The translations under genes were made by a program, and so were the position numbers. A DNA stretch of 64,000 nt from Phytoseiulus persimilis (Eukaryota > Arthropoda > Arachnida > Mesostigmata > Phytoseiidae). The first letter of the stretch is position 1; every line of letters starts with the position of its first letter. Below, in pieces: positions 12,800 through 26,013 of this stretch. The stretch spans positions 28,892,001 through 28,956,000 of the forward strand of contig CM075101.1 in the NCBI GenBank assembly GCA_037576195.1. The letters run 5' to 3'. Below the pieces are notes generated by a model, which searched no databases, was not told the DNA's origin, and saw nothing but the letters and a program-made list of their open reading frames with translations.

Positions 12800-14592
12800 A
12801 AGTTCACCTTACCGTCGACATCTCGCCGAGTTCCTTCATATGCGCAGGATGCCTTATCATTTTGAAGAATATACAACGTGTCCGTGTCCCCATGACCTTG
12901 AACGTTGTGATCCCATCTCTGGTCACCTTCCTCTAGTGCAGCATCTCGTTTGAAGTCGAGATGACATTCCTTTTTCTGAGCGACATTTTGGCCCATAAAT
13001 CATTTCATCTACAAAGCAACGCCCGCCATGAGTCTTGTTCCAAAACGCCCTGGAAACTGCCTGCGAGCTGCAGAGAGGCTAATTTCGAGGTTCGCGACAA
13101 CCCCACGGAGTTGCAGGAAACTGAATATTCAAAACTTCCTTCCTGATGCGGGACTTTCCGCTTTGGATGACTGCTCCCTCTCCCGGTGAGACATGCGAAT
13201 CATTGAGTTTTCTCGAAACGTCGATCAGAATGAAGTGTTAGCCCTACGATGCGAAATTCGCCGCCTCGAACCCAGGGTCTGTTTCCGAGCCTAGGAGAGT
13301 TCACAGCGGCAGCATCGTCGAGCCAAGATATAACGAGCGGAACAGTCAGAGTCGATAGGAAAGTAGGAGCGGAGGCGAGCTCTCGCAACTAGAGAATAAC
13401 GTTCATATGGAATACAGGAACAGTCATCGTGCAGAATTGAAAATTCCCCATCACCAGGATTTACTGTTAACCCAAGCTGGAGATGCAATAGTACGTAAGC
13501 GATTGCGCTCCAGTCAGGCGCAACGCCGTGCAGTCGCTGTCCCTCGACTTCTGATTCGCGTCATTTTTTCGGCCGCGTCCAGTCCCGTTCGGCCTTCTCT
13601 GTCCTGACCCCTTTTTGTTTGTCCGCAATAATTGTTCCCCATTAGCGAGCGTATTCTCGAGATAGTCTTCCGGTGGGCCTTCGTTTGGAATCGTTCTACC
13701 GGAGAAGCCGGATCGGATTCCAAGCGAAAAGACCTCCATTGACATTTCTTGTGATGTTCTCGACCTCAGCAGAGGTTATCTCCAGGCCGCGCAAAAATGG
13801 TTGAAACTCAGGTTATCCGAAGCGACCGGCAGCATCCCGCGGAGTGAAAGGGTTGGAGATACGGAAACTTTCCCCCAAGCGCGCTCGCATCTACAGTACA
13901 CTCTCGGTACATAACGAGAGCTTGTCTCCGAATTGGCAAGGCTTGTACGAGCATGTGGCCTCGCTGGACGAGAATAAAGTGAAACTCGCTTCCAGACCTC
14001 TGAACCTGCGAGCTGCCAGTCTGTTCTCGTCCGAGAAGCATCGGTTCTCTCTTCACTAGCGAGCTCATCAGTTTCAGCGAGTTGTTGCTCAGTCGCAAAC
14101 GGCAGAGGCTAAGTGCACTTGAACCCGACCGCCGGTCAGAGTATGTATCTCAGATCTGATGAACGGCATCAGAATGGAATTTTCCTTCGCTTCTCTGAAG
14201 TCCGGAAACATCACGGTTTAGACCGAACCCTTGCTCCATCCATTCGAGTACGATTTTCCGCGGCATGGAGGGTCCCATCGTAGTTGTCAAGGGTTTCGCG
14301 TGCTATTTTGACGTCGACTCATCATAATAGTTTGTGATGTCAGTGAGACTGTATCTGTGGCAGTGTCGATCTCTGAAGCGTGAATCCCTGGATGGCGTGG
14401 ATTGTTTTGAGGAATAGGGAGTAGCTCCGACGCTATACAGCAACAAAAGCGCGAATGATCCCAGTGTCGTTTGCGAATTTTCGTTCCTCAAGGTGCAACA
14501 AAAGTTGAAGCAATTCTGCGGCGCTTGCTTGTTTGCCGCTGGATTTCGCCGTGGTAGTGAACGATTCAATGTGCACACAGAATTCATTTCAG
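12800..14592. other. Intergenic stretch, nothing recognised
   Basis: About 1.8 kb between the helical-protein pair and the phosphohistidine phosphatase gene. Only short frames are present on both strands. No RNA gene, transposon or clear repeat is seen. It may include 5' leader exons of the phosphatase gene, since a splice acceptor (ATTTCAG) directly precedes that gene's ATG. Confidence 0.35.
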
Positions 14593-15679
14593 ATGGACAA
14601 GGTCTTGGACTGCAAGTTGGATACGGGGCGTAACCGTTACGTGCTCATCAAGATCTACGTGAACAACGATGAAGAGAGCGGAAGATACATCGTCCGCGGC
14701 TCGTCTCTTGCGCCAGACCACAAAACAATTTTCGAGGGCGAAGAAGAAGCCTTAAAGAACCAGGGTGAGTTCAAACAATACGATAGCTTGTTCACTCCCT
14801 GAGCGGTACGCTTCCGAACGGAGGGAAAATATGCCTATATGTTTATATTCATGGTGTTCGCTTCATCGCTCTAGTCGATCGCATCACACCACATTCCCCG
14901 TGGATTCAGCTTGCCATATGTGTGTTTCTGATGAGATTGTGAGGGAGCTGAATGTTGGACAGATTGATTCGGTAGCTGAACTACGTGTTTGAGATTCTCT
15001 CGCTGCGAACTCCGTCGAGGTGTTTGGAAGAGGAAATGGAGGCGACGGTCCCGCTTCCTCCGCAGACATTTGGCAGCGTCCGTTAATCCATCAAGAACCG
15101 TTCCAGGTGTGGACTGCGACTGTTGCGGAGGAGGATACATCGTTCTCACATCTGAAGATAAGGAAGCCAGGGTAATCTGAGCAGAATAAAATACAACATC
15201 AGGGGAGAGCGCTATCAACGAGCCTGATGCTGATTTATCCTGCATTGGATATAGTTTGTGCCGTGTTCATGTTCCGAGCTCTCGTGGGACGAGCTCCATA
15301 TTCCGAACGACGGGTTCGGTGTAAGATCTACGCTGCTTCGCCAACGGGGCCCATTGTATGATCGAGGCAATATCATTTGCTCGCTATGATGACATCTATT
15401 GTGAATCAGCCCTTGTCTATATGGCTCTTCGAGCTCACATTGACACTCAATCGAGCCCAGTCACTCAGTAAGTGTTTCAGAGAGGATCTCCCTTCTGGCA
15501 TTAGCCAAGCTTACGCCTTTCAGGTGTTCGGAATCTCTCAATTCTTTGGAATGGCTGACCACTCGAAAGCAGTTGCAATCTTGGAGAAGAAATATCCTGG
15601 ACACTCGATCTCAGCTTCCAATGAGGTCACCGACCAAAAAATCAATCGAAGCTCGATTCGCCCCGACAAACAGGCTTGA
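14593..15679 (+). CDS. PHPT1: 14 kDa phosphohistidine phosphatase (janus family), three exons
   Basis: Cytosolic phosphatase that removes phosphate from phosphohistidine in proteins; Drosophila relatives are janusA and janusB. Exons 14593-14764, 15107-15171 and 15524-15679 give 130 residues, close to the usual 125. Introns are phase 1 (CAGG|GTGAGT ... TTCCAG) and phase 0 (AGG|GTAATC ... CTTTCAG). Recognisable blocks are YVLIKIYV, YIVRG, the APDHKTIFEG block holding the conserved catalytic His (His43 here), the DCDCCGGGYI glycine loop, VFGISQFFGMADH and KKYPGHSIS. The start is the first ATG in frame with the family N-terminus; an ATTTCAG acceptor abuts it, so an upstream leader exon is likely. 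The C-terminus has about 15 residues beyond the family end (VTDQKINRSS...). Confidence 0.9.
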
Positions 15680-15711
15680 AACTACGGATGTCGAACATCC
15701 CGTCTTCGATT

Positions 15712-15717
15712 AATAAA
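15712..15717 (+). terminator. Poly(A) signal of the phosphohistidine phosphatase gene
   Basis: AATAAA 33 nt after the TGA stop at 15677-15679. Confidence 0.6.
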
Positions 15718-17990
15718 ATGATTTTTTTGAATGAAACTTTCTTCATTGGTCGTCATCGGCGGTCCTCCACCGATCGAGCTCCGAGTCTGGAATATGAAGA
15801 ACGCGGCGGTGTGATGTCGGTTTTAGCCAGGAATGCAGCTGAGGGCGAACGTTCACGGAATAAAATTCAGACAGATATTATGACGAACCACATGAATTCA
15901 TTGATGAATGTTCCACGCGCACATCATCAGGCGCAGTTCCTCGCGAAGGGATGATGACCGCTATTTTTCTTCTCGTCGAGATAGTGTAATAAAGAACAGC
16001 GATTCGCAGTATTCTTGAACCTCTTTCGCGATCTTTCTGATGTATTTGTTTCAAGAGGATATACAGTTTGCATTCTGAACTCGGCTGATCTCTCCGGCCG
16101 CGGTTAGTGCAGTTTAGGATACATATTCATCGATGGCGATGACATATTCATGCTCGGCCTGACCTGTTTGATGCTCTTCCCAGGGGGGAGGGGTTGGTCC
16201 CGACGACGAGTTATTTAACGCTGTAGATAGTACTTCTGCTATCAAGATTTCTACAGAATGAGGAAAAAACTCGTGTACGTGGAGTATTTGTCGTGTTGTC
16301 CTCGTTGAGGTGAGTCGCGAACCAGTCATGATTTCCCTTTCGATGTCGAGGGGGCGATTCATTGAAATCTTCTTTGCGTCCCTTGGTGGCCTCAACGCAT
16401 TCTGCTTTCCGCTCTGCCAGAGCACTATTGGAGGTTTCCGGGCGCGCCATTCCCATGGGTCAGAGAGTGCGAAATTTCTAACCGAACCTCTGAGATCTCT
16501 CGCACGAGATCAATAGCTCATCATTGTTGGAGCGGAATGATTATGATCAGCGATCTTATGTTCTGGCAGCTAAGCTTCATCATTCAGATGGCCTAGAGTT
16601 TTAATTTCTCCCTAGTCATTATTTTTCCCGATATGAACTCATGTCCTAAAGTCCCTGAGACTTGGTGGAAATTCACAGCCTAGCGTCTGACACGCCGATC
16701 GTATCCAATAAATCCCCTTGAATCCCGAAATTCGGTTGATTTCCCGGGTACAAATGATAGATGGAATAACCTGGAACAAAAATGAGGGGCGATCCGAGAG
16801 TAGCTCATATGGGAATATACAGGAATACCGTCACCGCCAGGTTTTCGCACGGTGCTTTTTTCTCCATCTAGGCCAGCTTCTATATGCCGGAGTATGCCCG
16901 CTCAGTCCAAGTACAGACTCAGGATATCGCACCCTCCATCTGTCCAGGTCTGTAATGAAGATCTTCGGCTAGTTTTGGTCCTTCACCGCACAGACGATTA
17001 GAGCAATCATCGACTTGGATGTGTTCATTGCTAGGGTCGAGGGAAACATAAAGCGTTATCTAATCTTTGCTCTCTGTGATGTTAAAGGGTCCATGAGCAA
17101 GTAGGTTCCCTTAGCGATTCGCAGACCAGGGATCACAGGAATACATGATGATGATCGTCGTCGTCGTGTGTTGACCCTAGACCCCAGACTGTGTTAATTT
17201 TCCGCTGCCTCCCGAAAAGGAATTCCTTGCACTCCGCTGTGCAGGATAGGATAAAAATATAGAACGCTTCACGATTCTGTATCGTTCCGATTTCAGTATG
17301 TGTGCCTGACGACACGATCTAGGAGTGATCCCTGCGCGGACTCATACGCGGAACCTCATAGCCGCGTAAGTCTCGCAACTCAGCCCTGTTGCAACAGCGC
17401 TCAAAGCGACCGCATCCGAGCAACATCCGTCATTTTGGATTTTTTATGTGTGGATACGTGCGGTCAGGCGTTATAATGAGTCATTCTCGTTTCTATCGCC
17501 ATCGAAGACTAACACAGGGAGCGCTCAGACGTAGCTCGAGCCTACGCGCGAGGCGCGTAGTTAGAAGGTATAGGCTCGGAAAAACGCTGCCGCAGTAGTC
17601 ACAGTTGCTCTCACGCTCCGGATCGTCCCAGTAGGGTGTGGAGCTTGATAGAGCTCGAGTGTCAGATGATTCATGCGAACGAAAATCACGACATGACTTC
17701 AATACAATCGTCCTCCAACCGTCCACGAATGGATCCCCGAGCTCCATAATCGACCCCAGGACGTTTGTCACGATATGCCGTCTTGTTTGGAGTCTCGCAT
17801 GTTGTCTAAAATAATTTTTGGACCCCCGACTACGAGAGAGGAGGTTTGCATGCTCATGACTCGCACAACTCTGATGAGTGCACAGGCGTTCTACTGAGAG
17901 AAGCCTCCCCAATCGACAGCGCAACCTGATTCCCTCTCAGGGCTTCAAAGATAAAACTGTCGTACAGACGCCTGAATACATGTAGCGCCC
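15718..17990. other. Intergenic stretch, nothing recognised
   Basis: About 2.3 kb with only short frames. One minus-strand frame (17854-18069) reads FSAVFRRNYLVRSARALHVF and may be old coding sequence, but I cannot place it in a family. A Cys pair (CDYCGSVF) in an overlapping frame near 17600 is not a complete zinc finger. A GATGATGATCGTCGTCGTCG-like tract lies near 17146. Confidence 0.3.
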
Positions 17991-17999
17991 TGGCGCTAC
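17982..17999. repeat. Perfect 18-bp inverted repeat at duplication breakpoint
   Basis: GTAGCGCC and GGCGCTAC arms are separated by CT. The left border of the first unit of the 1.1-kb tandem duplication (17991) falls inside this palindrome. Confidence 0.7.
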
Positions 18000-19093
18000 G
18001 CACTAGATAATTTCGCCTGAACACTGCTGAGAAGCACTGCTCTAGCGCTCCTTGAAATGTCGACCACACCGAGGCAGACGAGTATCAAGGCTCAGCTTTC
18101 ACATCGGAGAAGTTATTCCGAAAGATGATAGAAAGAACTGGAATTCATCATGTCAAAGTCTCCCCTTCGCGAGCGAATGCTAAGGTTGAGAGAGCGAAAA
18201 GTGAGGTGGAAAGACTTCCCGGATCCTCACGCAAGCTTGACAAAACGGCTAAACTCTCTCTCTGGCTGAATCCCCCTCGGGATTACGACGAGCGCTGTCT
18301 TTGCCATGGAGCGCATGCGAACTCATGATTTCCATCGATCAAGAAGAAAACGGGCATTTTCCCCGAAAAGCTCGAAAGCGGACGGACAAGGACATGTCCG
18401 CTCATAGGGCAATCCTACCAATCTGGAAACACCGAATACGGTATACGTGCAACGGATTCTGGGCAGAATACTAATGATGACACGTCATGGCTTTCCAATC
18501 GGTCCAATGCTGAATATGACGTCTTGACGTTCGATCGCTTCGGGCTCGAAGGAATGGGTCAGCGGCAATACCGAGTGAGCGCGTTCGGGAGTTTATTCAG
18601 ATTGAGAATCTATTCGAAACTCGATTCTTTTAGCGATTTCGAAATCTTCCCACGAATATATATTCTTTTCACTCGCTCAAGGGAGCGGGAGGACGGGAAA
18701 CCGGGTCGAACGAGGTCAGGTACCATGCTCTCCGGAGCTTAGAGCTTCATTTGCCCTAATCTTTGAACGCCCCCCCCCCCCTTCCTCGCCCGGCTGTCAG
18801 AGCTGTTGTCCGAATCCCGTCAGCGTGCAGCTCGCTCGCTCGAAGCGGGAAAATAACAAAGAAAACACACAGAGGAGCCGGTATCTTTTTTTCTCATATC
18901 TGTGTCCTGCCGCCGCATTACTGCCCTGGGAAAGCGAGTGCACTCCGAACGAGTGGGTGCCTATCAGGTCAGACCCTTGAGCGGTAACAGACGGTTGGAA
19001 ATTCACAGAGCTTTCATCCCATCCGATGAGCGTCTTTAGCCAGTGCTCTCAAGGAGATGCACACTCCTAGACTCATCTTGGAGTCGTATCCAA
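17991..19093. repeat. Tandem duplication, unit 1 (about 1.1 kb)
   Basis: Matches 19106-20207 with essentially no base differences by eye. The only difference I see is one T in a T run (seven T here near 18885, six in unit 2). Both units contain a run of 12 C (about 18770 and 19885). The content is not recognised: small frames of 60-75 codons with no family match. A 12-bp junction (19094-19105) separates the units. Confidence 0.9.
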
Positions 19094-19105
19094 GGCGCTA
19101 TCTAG

Positions 19106-20207
19106 TGGCGCTACGCACTAGATAATTTCGCCTGAACACTGCTGAGAAGCACTGCTCTAGCGCTCCTTGAAATGTCGACCACACCGAGGCAGACGAGTAT
19201 CAAGGCTCAGCTTTCACATCGGAGAAGTTATTCCGAAAGATGATAGAAAGAACTGGAATTCATCATGTCAAAGTCTCCCCTTCGCGAGCGAATGCTAAGG
19301 TTGAGAGAGCGAAAAGTGAGGTGGAAAGACTTCCCGGATCCTCACGCAAGCTTGACAAAACGGCTAAACTCTCTCTCTGGCTGAATCCCCCTCGGGATTA
19401 CGACGAGCGCTGTCTTTGCCATGGAGCGCATGCGAACTCATGATTTCCATCGATCAAGAAGAAAACGGGCATTTTCCCCGAAAAGCTCGAAAGCGGACGG
19501 ACAAGGACATGTCCGCTCATAGGGCAATCCTACCAATCTGGAAACACCGAATACGGTATACGTGCAACGGATTCTGGGCAGAATACTAATGATGACACGT
19601 CATGGCTTTCCAATCGGTCCAATGCTGAATATGACGTCTTGACGTTCGATCGCTTCGGGCTCGAAGGAATGGGTCAGCGGCAATACCGAGTGAGCGCGTT
19701 CGGGAGTTTATTCAGATTGAGAATCTATTCGAAACTCGATTCTTTTAGCGATTTCGAAATCTTCCCACGAATATATATTCTTTTCACTCGCTCAAGGGAG
19801 CGGGAGGACGGGAAACCGGGTCGAACGAGGTCAGGTACCATGCTCTCCGGAGCTTAGAGCTTCATTTGCCCTAATCTTTGAACGCCCCCCCCCCCCTTCC
19901 TCGCCCGGCTGTCAGAGCTGTTGTCCGAATCCCGTCAGCGTGCAGCTCGCTCGCTCGAAGCGGGAAAATAACAAAGAAAACACACAGAGGAGCCGGTATC
20001 TTTTTTCTCATATCTGTGTCCTGCCGCCGCATTACTGCCCTGGGAAAGCGAGTGCACTCCGAACGAGTGGGTGCCTATCAGGTCAGACCCTTGAGCGGTA
20101 ACAGACGGTTGGAAATTCACAGAGCTTTCATCCCATCCGATGAGCGTCTTTAGCCAGTGCTCTCAAGGAGATGCACACTCCTAGACTCATCTTGGAGTCG
20201 TATCCAA
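19106..20207. repeat. Tandem duplication, unit 2 (about 1.1 kb)
   Basis: Second copy of 17991-19093, offset 1115 bp, or 1114 bp after the T-run indel. Near identity means a very recent event, or an unresolved allele or assembly duplication. Confidence 0.9.
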
Positions 20208-21816
20208 CTCAACTCCGGAAATTACCCGGAACGATCCCAGATCCAAGGCGGAGTTTTCTTCATACCTGCCCGGAACCATCCGAAGAGTACTCCTGGATCC
20301 ATCCCCGAAACGTGTCAAGCCCTGGACGACTCAAAACTCATCTCGGAATTATAGGTGTACGATCCCCAGCCCTATCAGGAATTATCCTCGAAGACTATCA
20401 AATTGATCTCGGATATATACCCAAATCGTCCCCACGCAAATCGTCACGAGCTTCTCTCCAAAGTCACAGCCCTTCCGACCTCAAGTCATCCCAATAGCGA
20501 CCTTCATCGATCATCCGGATACGACTGCTCGAATAATTAATATAAGGCGGGCGGTTCTCTTTGGTCGCGCTAGTCGACTTCTCGAAGCTCAGTTACCAGC
20601 ACTCCTTGAACCTCGAGTATGATCAGGATTTCGATTTCAGCAATGGATACATGACCCTCTCCATGACCATGATCATGGGCATGCATGGATTCTGTGGAAA
20701 CTCACATGAACTTCATTACCTTCATGCCATGTTCCAAGTGGGAACTGATTTCAGCGATCAGCTAGATGGCCGTATGGATTCTTGAGGAGAGAACTTAAAC
20801 TTCTGGAGCTTTTTCTGGGACTCATTCTCCCATCCAGAATCAGTTATCGCCGTCGCAATAGAAAAAAGTCAATATTTCAGAATTCGATGAGGATCTTTAG
20901 TAAGTCGACTTTGCCTGATTGCTGATTTCATCTCGGCGGCGGCACGAACCATCACCCTTGATATGAACGGATTTGTATTAGGCCTTGCTTTCCCGCAAGA
21001 TTCGTGTGAAAGCCCACATGGGATAATGGGTGACCAGATACAATCGTTGCATCCGGATGAGGCTCCGGAGTGTTCCACAAAATTAGAGCCAGCCAGGAGA
21101 CTGAACCAGAACTTGGGATGAGATATTCGCAGTCGCAGAACGTATAAAATGGAGGCTCGGTCAGTCAGTGTTGGCTCCCGTCATGGTGAAACATGCTCGT
21201 TGATTTGAGCACAGACCCCTGTATTACTGTCATTTTTCCGTTCTCAGACTTGTCCTGGATGGTGTAGCCTCTGTGGACACAGGACTGGGTTTCCTCGATG
21301 ATGCATCAAGCATGAGATCTGGTTCAGGAAGTCCAAGACCAAATTCATCGAGTTGGATGTAGGGAGAAGAATGGAGCTAGATTCGTGCCCGAGGCAATCT
21401 ACCAGTAAAACCTTCGGCCAATGATTTCGCCGGAAGCTTTGTGCGGAACAGACGTCTCCGAAACTCGAAGCTTCCGACTGAATTTAACCCCTATCCTTGC
21501 GAAGAGTTTCCGAAAGATTCCACAACTGCAAACCGAAGAGCTCTCGACTTCCCGAGTCTGGGTCGCGTCCATCAATTCATGTTGATGAGGGCACCCTGTT
21601 TCCACGAGACGGGAGATTATTCAAAGAAAGTTTGGATTTGCAGATCCGGAGTAGTCGCATTGGAAAACCGTCCTCTCGCAGAATGGCGACCATCAAAGGG
21701 AATCGTTGATAATCCTGAGTGGTATCAAGTGTCCGCCTCTCCCCTATGCTCTTCAAATGAGCCCTCTCCTCACCAGTTTTTTATATCGCCTCATGCAATG
21801 TTGATATTACTCGGAA
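20208..21816. other. Upstream region of esterase A, no gene recognised
   Basis: About 1.6 kb without a recognisable gene. A TATAAAA at 21143-21149 is followed by TCAGTCAGTG at 21161-21170, resembling a TATA/initiator pair but with spacing (20-24 nt) shorter than ideal. It could be a core promoter for esterase A with a long leader, 650 bp upstream of its ATG. Low confidence. Confidence 0.3.
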
Positions 21817-23847
21817 ATGGGGCCGACAATCTTACTGTGTTGTGTCTTCGCCCTCGCCTCGGCCGAGCCCACGGTCGAAGGATCGTTGGGAAAAATCACT
21901 GGAAAAATCGACACCATCCTGGGTGTGGATATCGAGGCTTTCTTGGGTATTCCCTACGCCAAACCACCTGTGGGAAAACTCAGATTCTCGTTGCCGCAAC
22001 CCTTCGGTAGCGTGGGAGACCTACGAGCAGACAAGTATGGACCGTTTTGTCCACAGATAGCCGTTTTCGATGTCGGCACCTACTCAGACAATGAGAACTG
22101 TCTCTTCCTCAACGTTTTCCGGAAGAATGGAACGACGAAGGATGACAAAAAAGCGGTGAGAACTTTTGTTTATGATTAGTTATCCTGGTCAGAGGAACTC
22201 GCTGATTTCGAAACATTTTGGCATTTTCGTCTTTGGCAATGATGCAATGCGCGTTCGAACGGAAATGAGTGATCGAGTTGAGGAGCAAGAAGCACGAACC
22301 CATTCCTATAATAGCTGCCGATCCTGGAAATGTGGTTCGAGACTATCCTGAGATGGAGCGGACAGAAGACTGATTCCAAATTCATTGCTGCTTATGCAAG
22401 GGTGCACTCTGACCCTGTGCTCAGTGAAATCCAGGAGATTAGTGAACCATAGGCGAAAATCGCGCGAAAGTGTCCTCCACCCATGAATTTGTTGTTCCTC
22501 CTCCCCAAAATGTATTCGGAACTCATTGAGCCATGTCAAACGCAGAAGCGCAGGCCGCGGGCTGGAATACTCACGGAACCATTCCAATTCAAGGTTGTGG
22601 CGATCGTTCATGGAGGTGGTTACACTGTCGGGTCATCCGCGGAAGAACATCAGAGCGCCGAGCCTCTCGCGGGTTTCGGCGACGTGATCATCGTCAGCTT
22701 CAATTACCGCCTGGGAATCTTCGGCTTCGCGGACATGAAGGAACTTGCACCGGGAAACCTGGGTCTACACGATCAGCGGCTGGCTTTGCAATGGATCCAA
22801 GACCACATTGCAGATTTCGGCGGGGACCCTGGGATGGTCACGATCATGGGGGACAGTGCCGGTTCCATGTCTGTTGCGGCACAAATCATAACAATAGCTG
22901 ATAAGAAAAACCTCTTCCAAGCTGCCGTTCTCGATGCTGGAGTCGTAGCGTCGCACGGATTTTTAGAAGATCCGGAAGTTAGTGCTGCTAGGATGAGGAA
23001 TGTCGCAAAAGACTTCGGATGCCCGTTGGACTCAGCAGACATGGTGGACTGTCTGCGAAACATACCGGCCAGTTCTCTCCTCCCAAAGTCGAATTCTGAC
23101 GCCCGCGGGAACCTGAGTTTCATACCGACGACAGACGGAGCGTTCCTTCCGCGGGACGTAGAGGAGTACGTTGCGAAAAATCCTGCGGAGCTTCGCAAAG
23201 TTCGGACGATCGTCGGCTATTCACTTGATGAGGGCTCTATGTTCGTGAGATTGTTGGACCCTAAGTTTGATTTTTCGACCGCTAGGCCGAGAGATGAGAT
23301 TTTGGATTACTGCGGGAAAATCTCCGAGACATTCGATTTCCCATTCAACGCCAGCAAGAGGGAAACCCGAGAGAAGATCGGCCAACTATATGTCGACGAT
23401 AATTCTGGCAACGCTTTCAAAGCCGTCTCCTCGTTCATAGCTGATGGCTGGTTCAAGTGCCCCATCAATACATTCATCCGGAGTTATTCGCGCCACAACG
23501 ATAAAGTGTTCGCTTATCAATTCGAACGTCGGTTGAACAGGCCGTATTTCAAGCTCTTCGACCCCAAGGTTCTAGGAGCCTTCCACTACTCTCCGTATCT
23601 GCATTTCGGCGGCGCTATACTATTAGACGGAGGAACTGTCAATGAGGGAGACAAACAGTTCTCTTTGGATGCCATGTCTATGATTTCAAAGTTTTCGAAA
23701 TCCGACGGGCCTCTGATGTTCCGCGATGTTGGGTGGCCACCTTTCTCGGAGTCAGGCGAAGTCTTCATTTTCAAGGAAACTCCGACCGTGGCGAAAGAAC
23801 TCGGCAGCGAACGGAACTGCCGAGAACTGTTTGCAGGCAATCGTTGA
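21817..23847 (+). CDS. Carboxylesterase A (type B), secreted, two exons
   Basis: Alpha/beta-hydrolase carboxylesterase, 530 residues; exons 21817-22155 and 22594-23847, with a 438-bp phase-0 intron (GCG|GTGAG ... TTCAAG). Signal peptide MGPTILLCCVFALASA. Family landmarks are FLGIPYAKPPVGKLRF, the ENCLFLNVF form of the type-B signature, oxyanion hole HGGGY (119-123), FNYRLGIFGF and nucleophile elbow GDSAG with Ser201. The acid is Glu326 (LDEGSMF) and the base His444 (GAFHYSPYLHF), so the triad is complete. It ends ...LFAGNR without the xxEL tail of its relatives. It is the only cluster member on the plus strand and lies left of the satellite array. Substrate is unknown; no acetylcholinesterase C-terminal domain or membrane anchor is seen. 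Confidence 0.92.
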
Positions 23848-25816
23848 AAGGAACACGCGATTCAGATTGACCGTAGCCAGAATCAGATAAAAATACTTTT
23901 GTGAAACGTTTCAATGTTGTTTTTTCTATTCGCTTCCGGCGAGCCTGGATACTCGAGATTCCAGCTCCAAAATGGAACACCTCGAGGAGAGGGCAGGATG
24001 GCGTGAGTCATGTCCGATACTCTCGCCGGCCATGGATCATCAGATAGAAACCATCTAAGAGCTCAGAAGGCGATTTCTCGATGTGACAAGCAGTCGACCA
24101 GTCGAGTGCTACCAAGGCGGAGAGATTCCTTGTGATCAGCAAACTGGACCGTTGAGAAGTTCAGACAAGCTCCAATAATTCCTTCATGGATCTCATACGG
24201 AGAATTCGTTGAGGAGTCACTTACCACGGAACCCGTCTCTCTAGCGAAGAAGTAGTGATGAGCAGTATTTTTCACTGGCTCACGAATCACAACCAGGGAT
24301 GCACTTCAGAGACTTGGCATTCGGAAAATCATATTCGACTCGGAAACGGGGATCCACCAGTTTCTTTCAATGATCTCGTTGGGTTGTCGGCGTCTGTTAA
24401 TGGTGGATCTCTGTTTTCCGAACTGCGAGTGTCGGAAACAGATGCCCAGTCACATCGGTCGATGGGAAGAGTTTTTTCATCGCTCGAAACGCCAGCATCT
24501 TGACCGGCGTTGAACTGCGAGAATATTCTCGAGAAGTTGCACTGGGGCAGAGAAATCATTTCGTCAAATGCCCTGAGTTGTTAGTGTCAAACTGGAGCAC
24601 AAGATGAAGGGTCCCGAACAGTCGCAGAGCCACGCTTGGTGATTGATCGTTGAACGAGTTCAACACCACAATCGAATATATGCGCTCCGTGAACGTCCCG
24701 CGCATTATCTTAATTCGAACCCCATTCACGCATTGATATAAACGATGACTGTGGGCAGAAGAAGGAAATCGTCGGAAAAGCTCTAACATCAGATTCGTCA
24801 AAAAAAGAGCATCAGTTTTTAGATCCTCCCTCGTCTACCGAGTTTATGGATGAGGTGAGAGTTGGCCACAGATCGTGGAATCAAAAAGTGTGAGATCCAC
24901 TGACCTCGAGCGAGGTGGGTCAGCTGAGCAAGCGAATGAAGATTGGACAGCTTGGATCCAGAAAATCGAAATTCATATCCTGCGATGGACTCTATGCAGA
25001 TCCAGCAGCCTAATCCTCGATCTTCACCCTTTTCAGAATTTCCAAGGCTCTCTAGTTTGCGACCTCCCTCTGAGTTCGATGAGTTATCCTCAGAAAACTC
25101 ATGTGATTCCTCGCGCTTTCGTGTTCGGGACCACATGCGAACAAGCCCGATCACTCCACGAGACCTTCGGAGCCGCGATGGAGCATCGATCCAACGATCC
25201 AAGCAGACTGGAATTCGTGGCAGGAATAGCGACCCAACCCATCATTGAATGAACAACGTCAGAATTTGCTTGGGATGAGGCAGTGGAAGAGGCTGGCAGA
25301 GGAAACAGGCATGGAAATGTCCTCGATTAGGATTCTCAATTTGTTCCGGAAAACCGAATCCATCATCCAAGAATCGCGATCGATTCCGTTGCGGCATTCG
25401 AGTATTTGCCGAGAAATTACGAACCTGTCCCTGGAGTTCACCCATAAATTCATCGAGTCTGATGATCACAGCCTACTTTTCGAATTTTCCGAGCGTGCCT
25501 CGCGTTCGAATGGAACGCTCCGAATAAACATGGGTTGAGGTATGCCCAGTAGGGGGACCGGAGTTTCCTCTCGAATCGATGAGCATACGCTACTCATATG
25601 TCGAGCGTGGGTGCGCACAGAATCGTTGACCGGGCACTTGGAAGTCCCGACGCCATGGAGCACAGCAGCTGCGTCGAAAAGGTCATTCGGAGATGGTCGT
25701 AATTCGGGCAGAGTGTTCCGTATCAATCAATGATATCTTCTTTCGTTCCCGGGTTTGTCAGAAGCAGAATTTAGGAACCAGCTGCCGACAAAAAAACGTG
25801 GAATCTCTCGCGTGGC
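23848..25816. other. Spacer between esterase A and satellite region, nothing recognised
   Basis: About 2 kb. There is no canonical AATAAA close behind esterase A; an ATAAAA occurs near 23888. Short frames on both strands show no family resemblance. Confidence 0.35.
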
Positions 25817-25920
25817 CTGCGATGGTTCGCACTCCACGGAGTGCTGAAGACTTTAAACTCCTTAACAACATATTCCTCGACGTCATGCAAGGAATTTCTC
25901 GTCGGCTGCAGCCGAAGTCT
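25817..25920 (-). pseudogene. Decayed carboxylesterase fragment next to satellite
   Basis: About 100 bp nearly identical to 42812-42905. On the minus strand one frame reads DVEEYVVKEF, as in the esterase block DVEEYVAKNPAELRKVRTI of esterase A. The continuation ALRGVRTIA sits in another frame, so a frameshift separates them. It abuts the first satellite units. Confidence 0.55.
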
Positions 25921-26013
25921 GACCATTACTTTCCAAGCCTGGAGGGGTGATTCCGGAACCAATCTGACCATCACTTTCCAACTCTGGAGGGGTGATTCCG
26001 GGACCAATCTTTG
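25921..26013. repeat. 45-bp satellite, outlying two units
   Basis: About two diverged units of the 45-bp satellite, cut off from the main array by a 235-bp insert. Confidence 0.8.

Noticed and set aside
17493-17924. Possible C2H2 zinc finger (CDYCGSVF)
   Set aside because: The second half of the finger lacks the His pair, and the frame is otherwise unremarkable.
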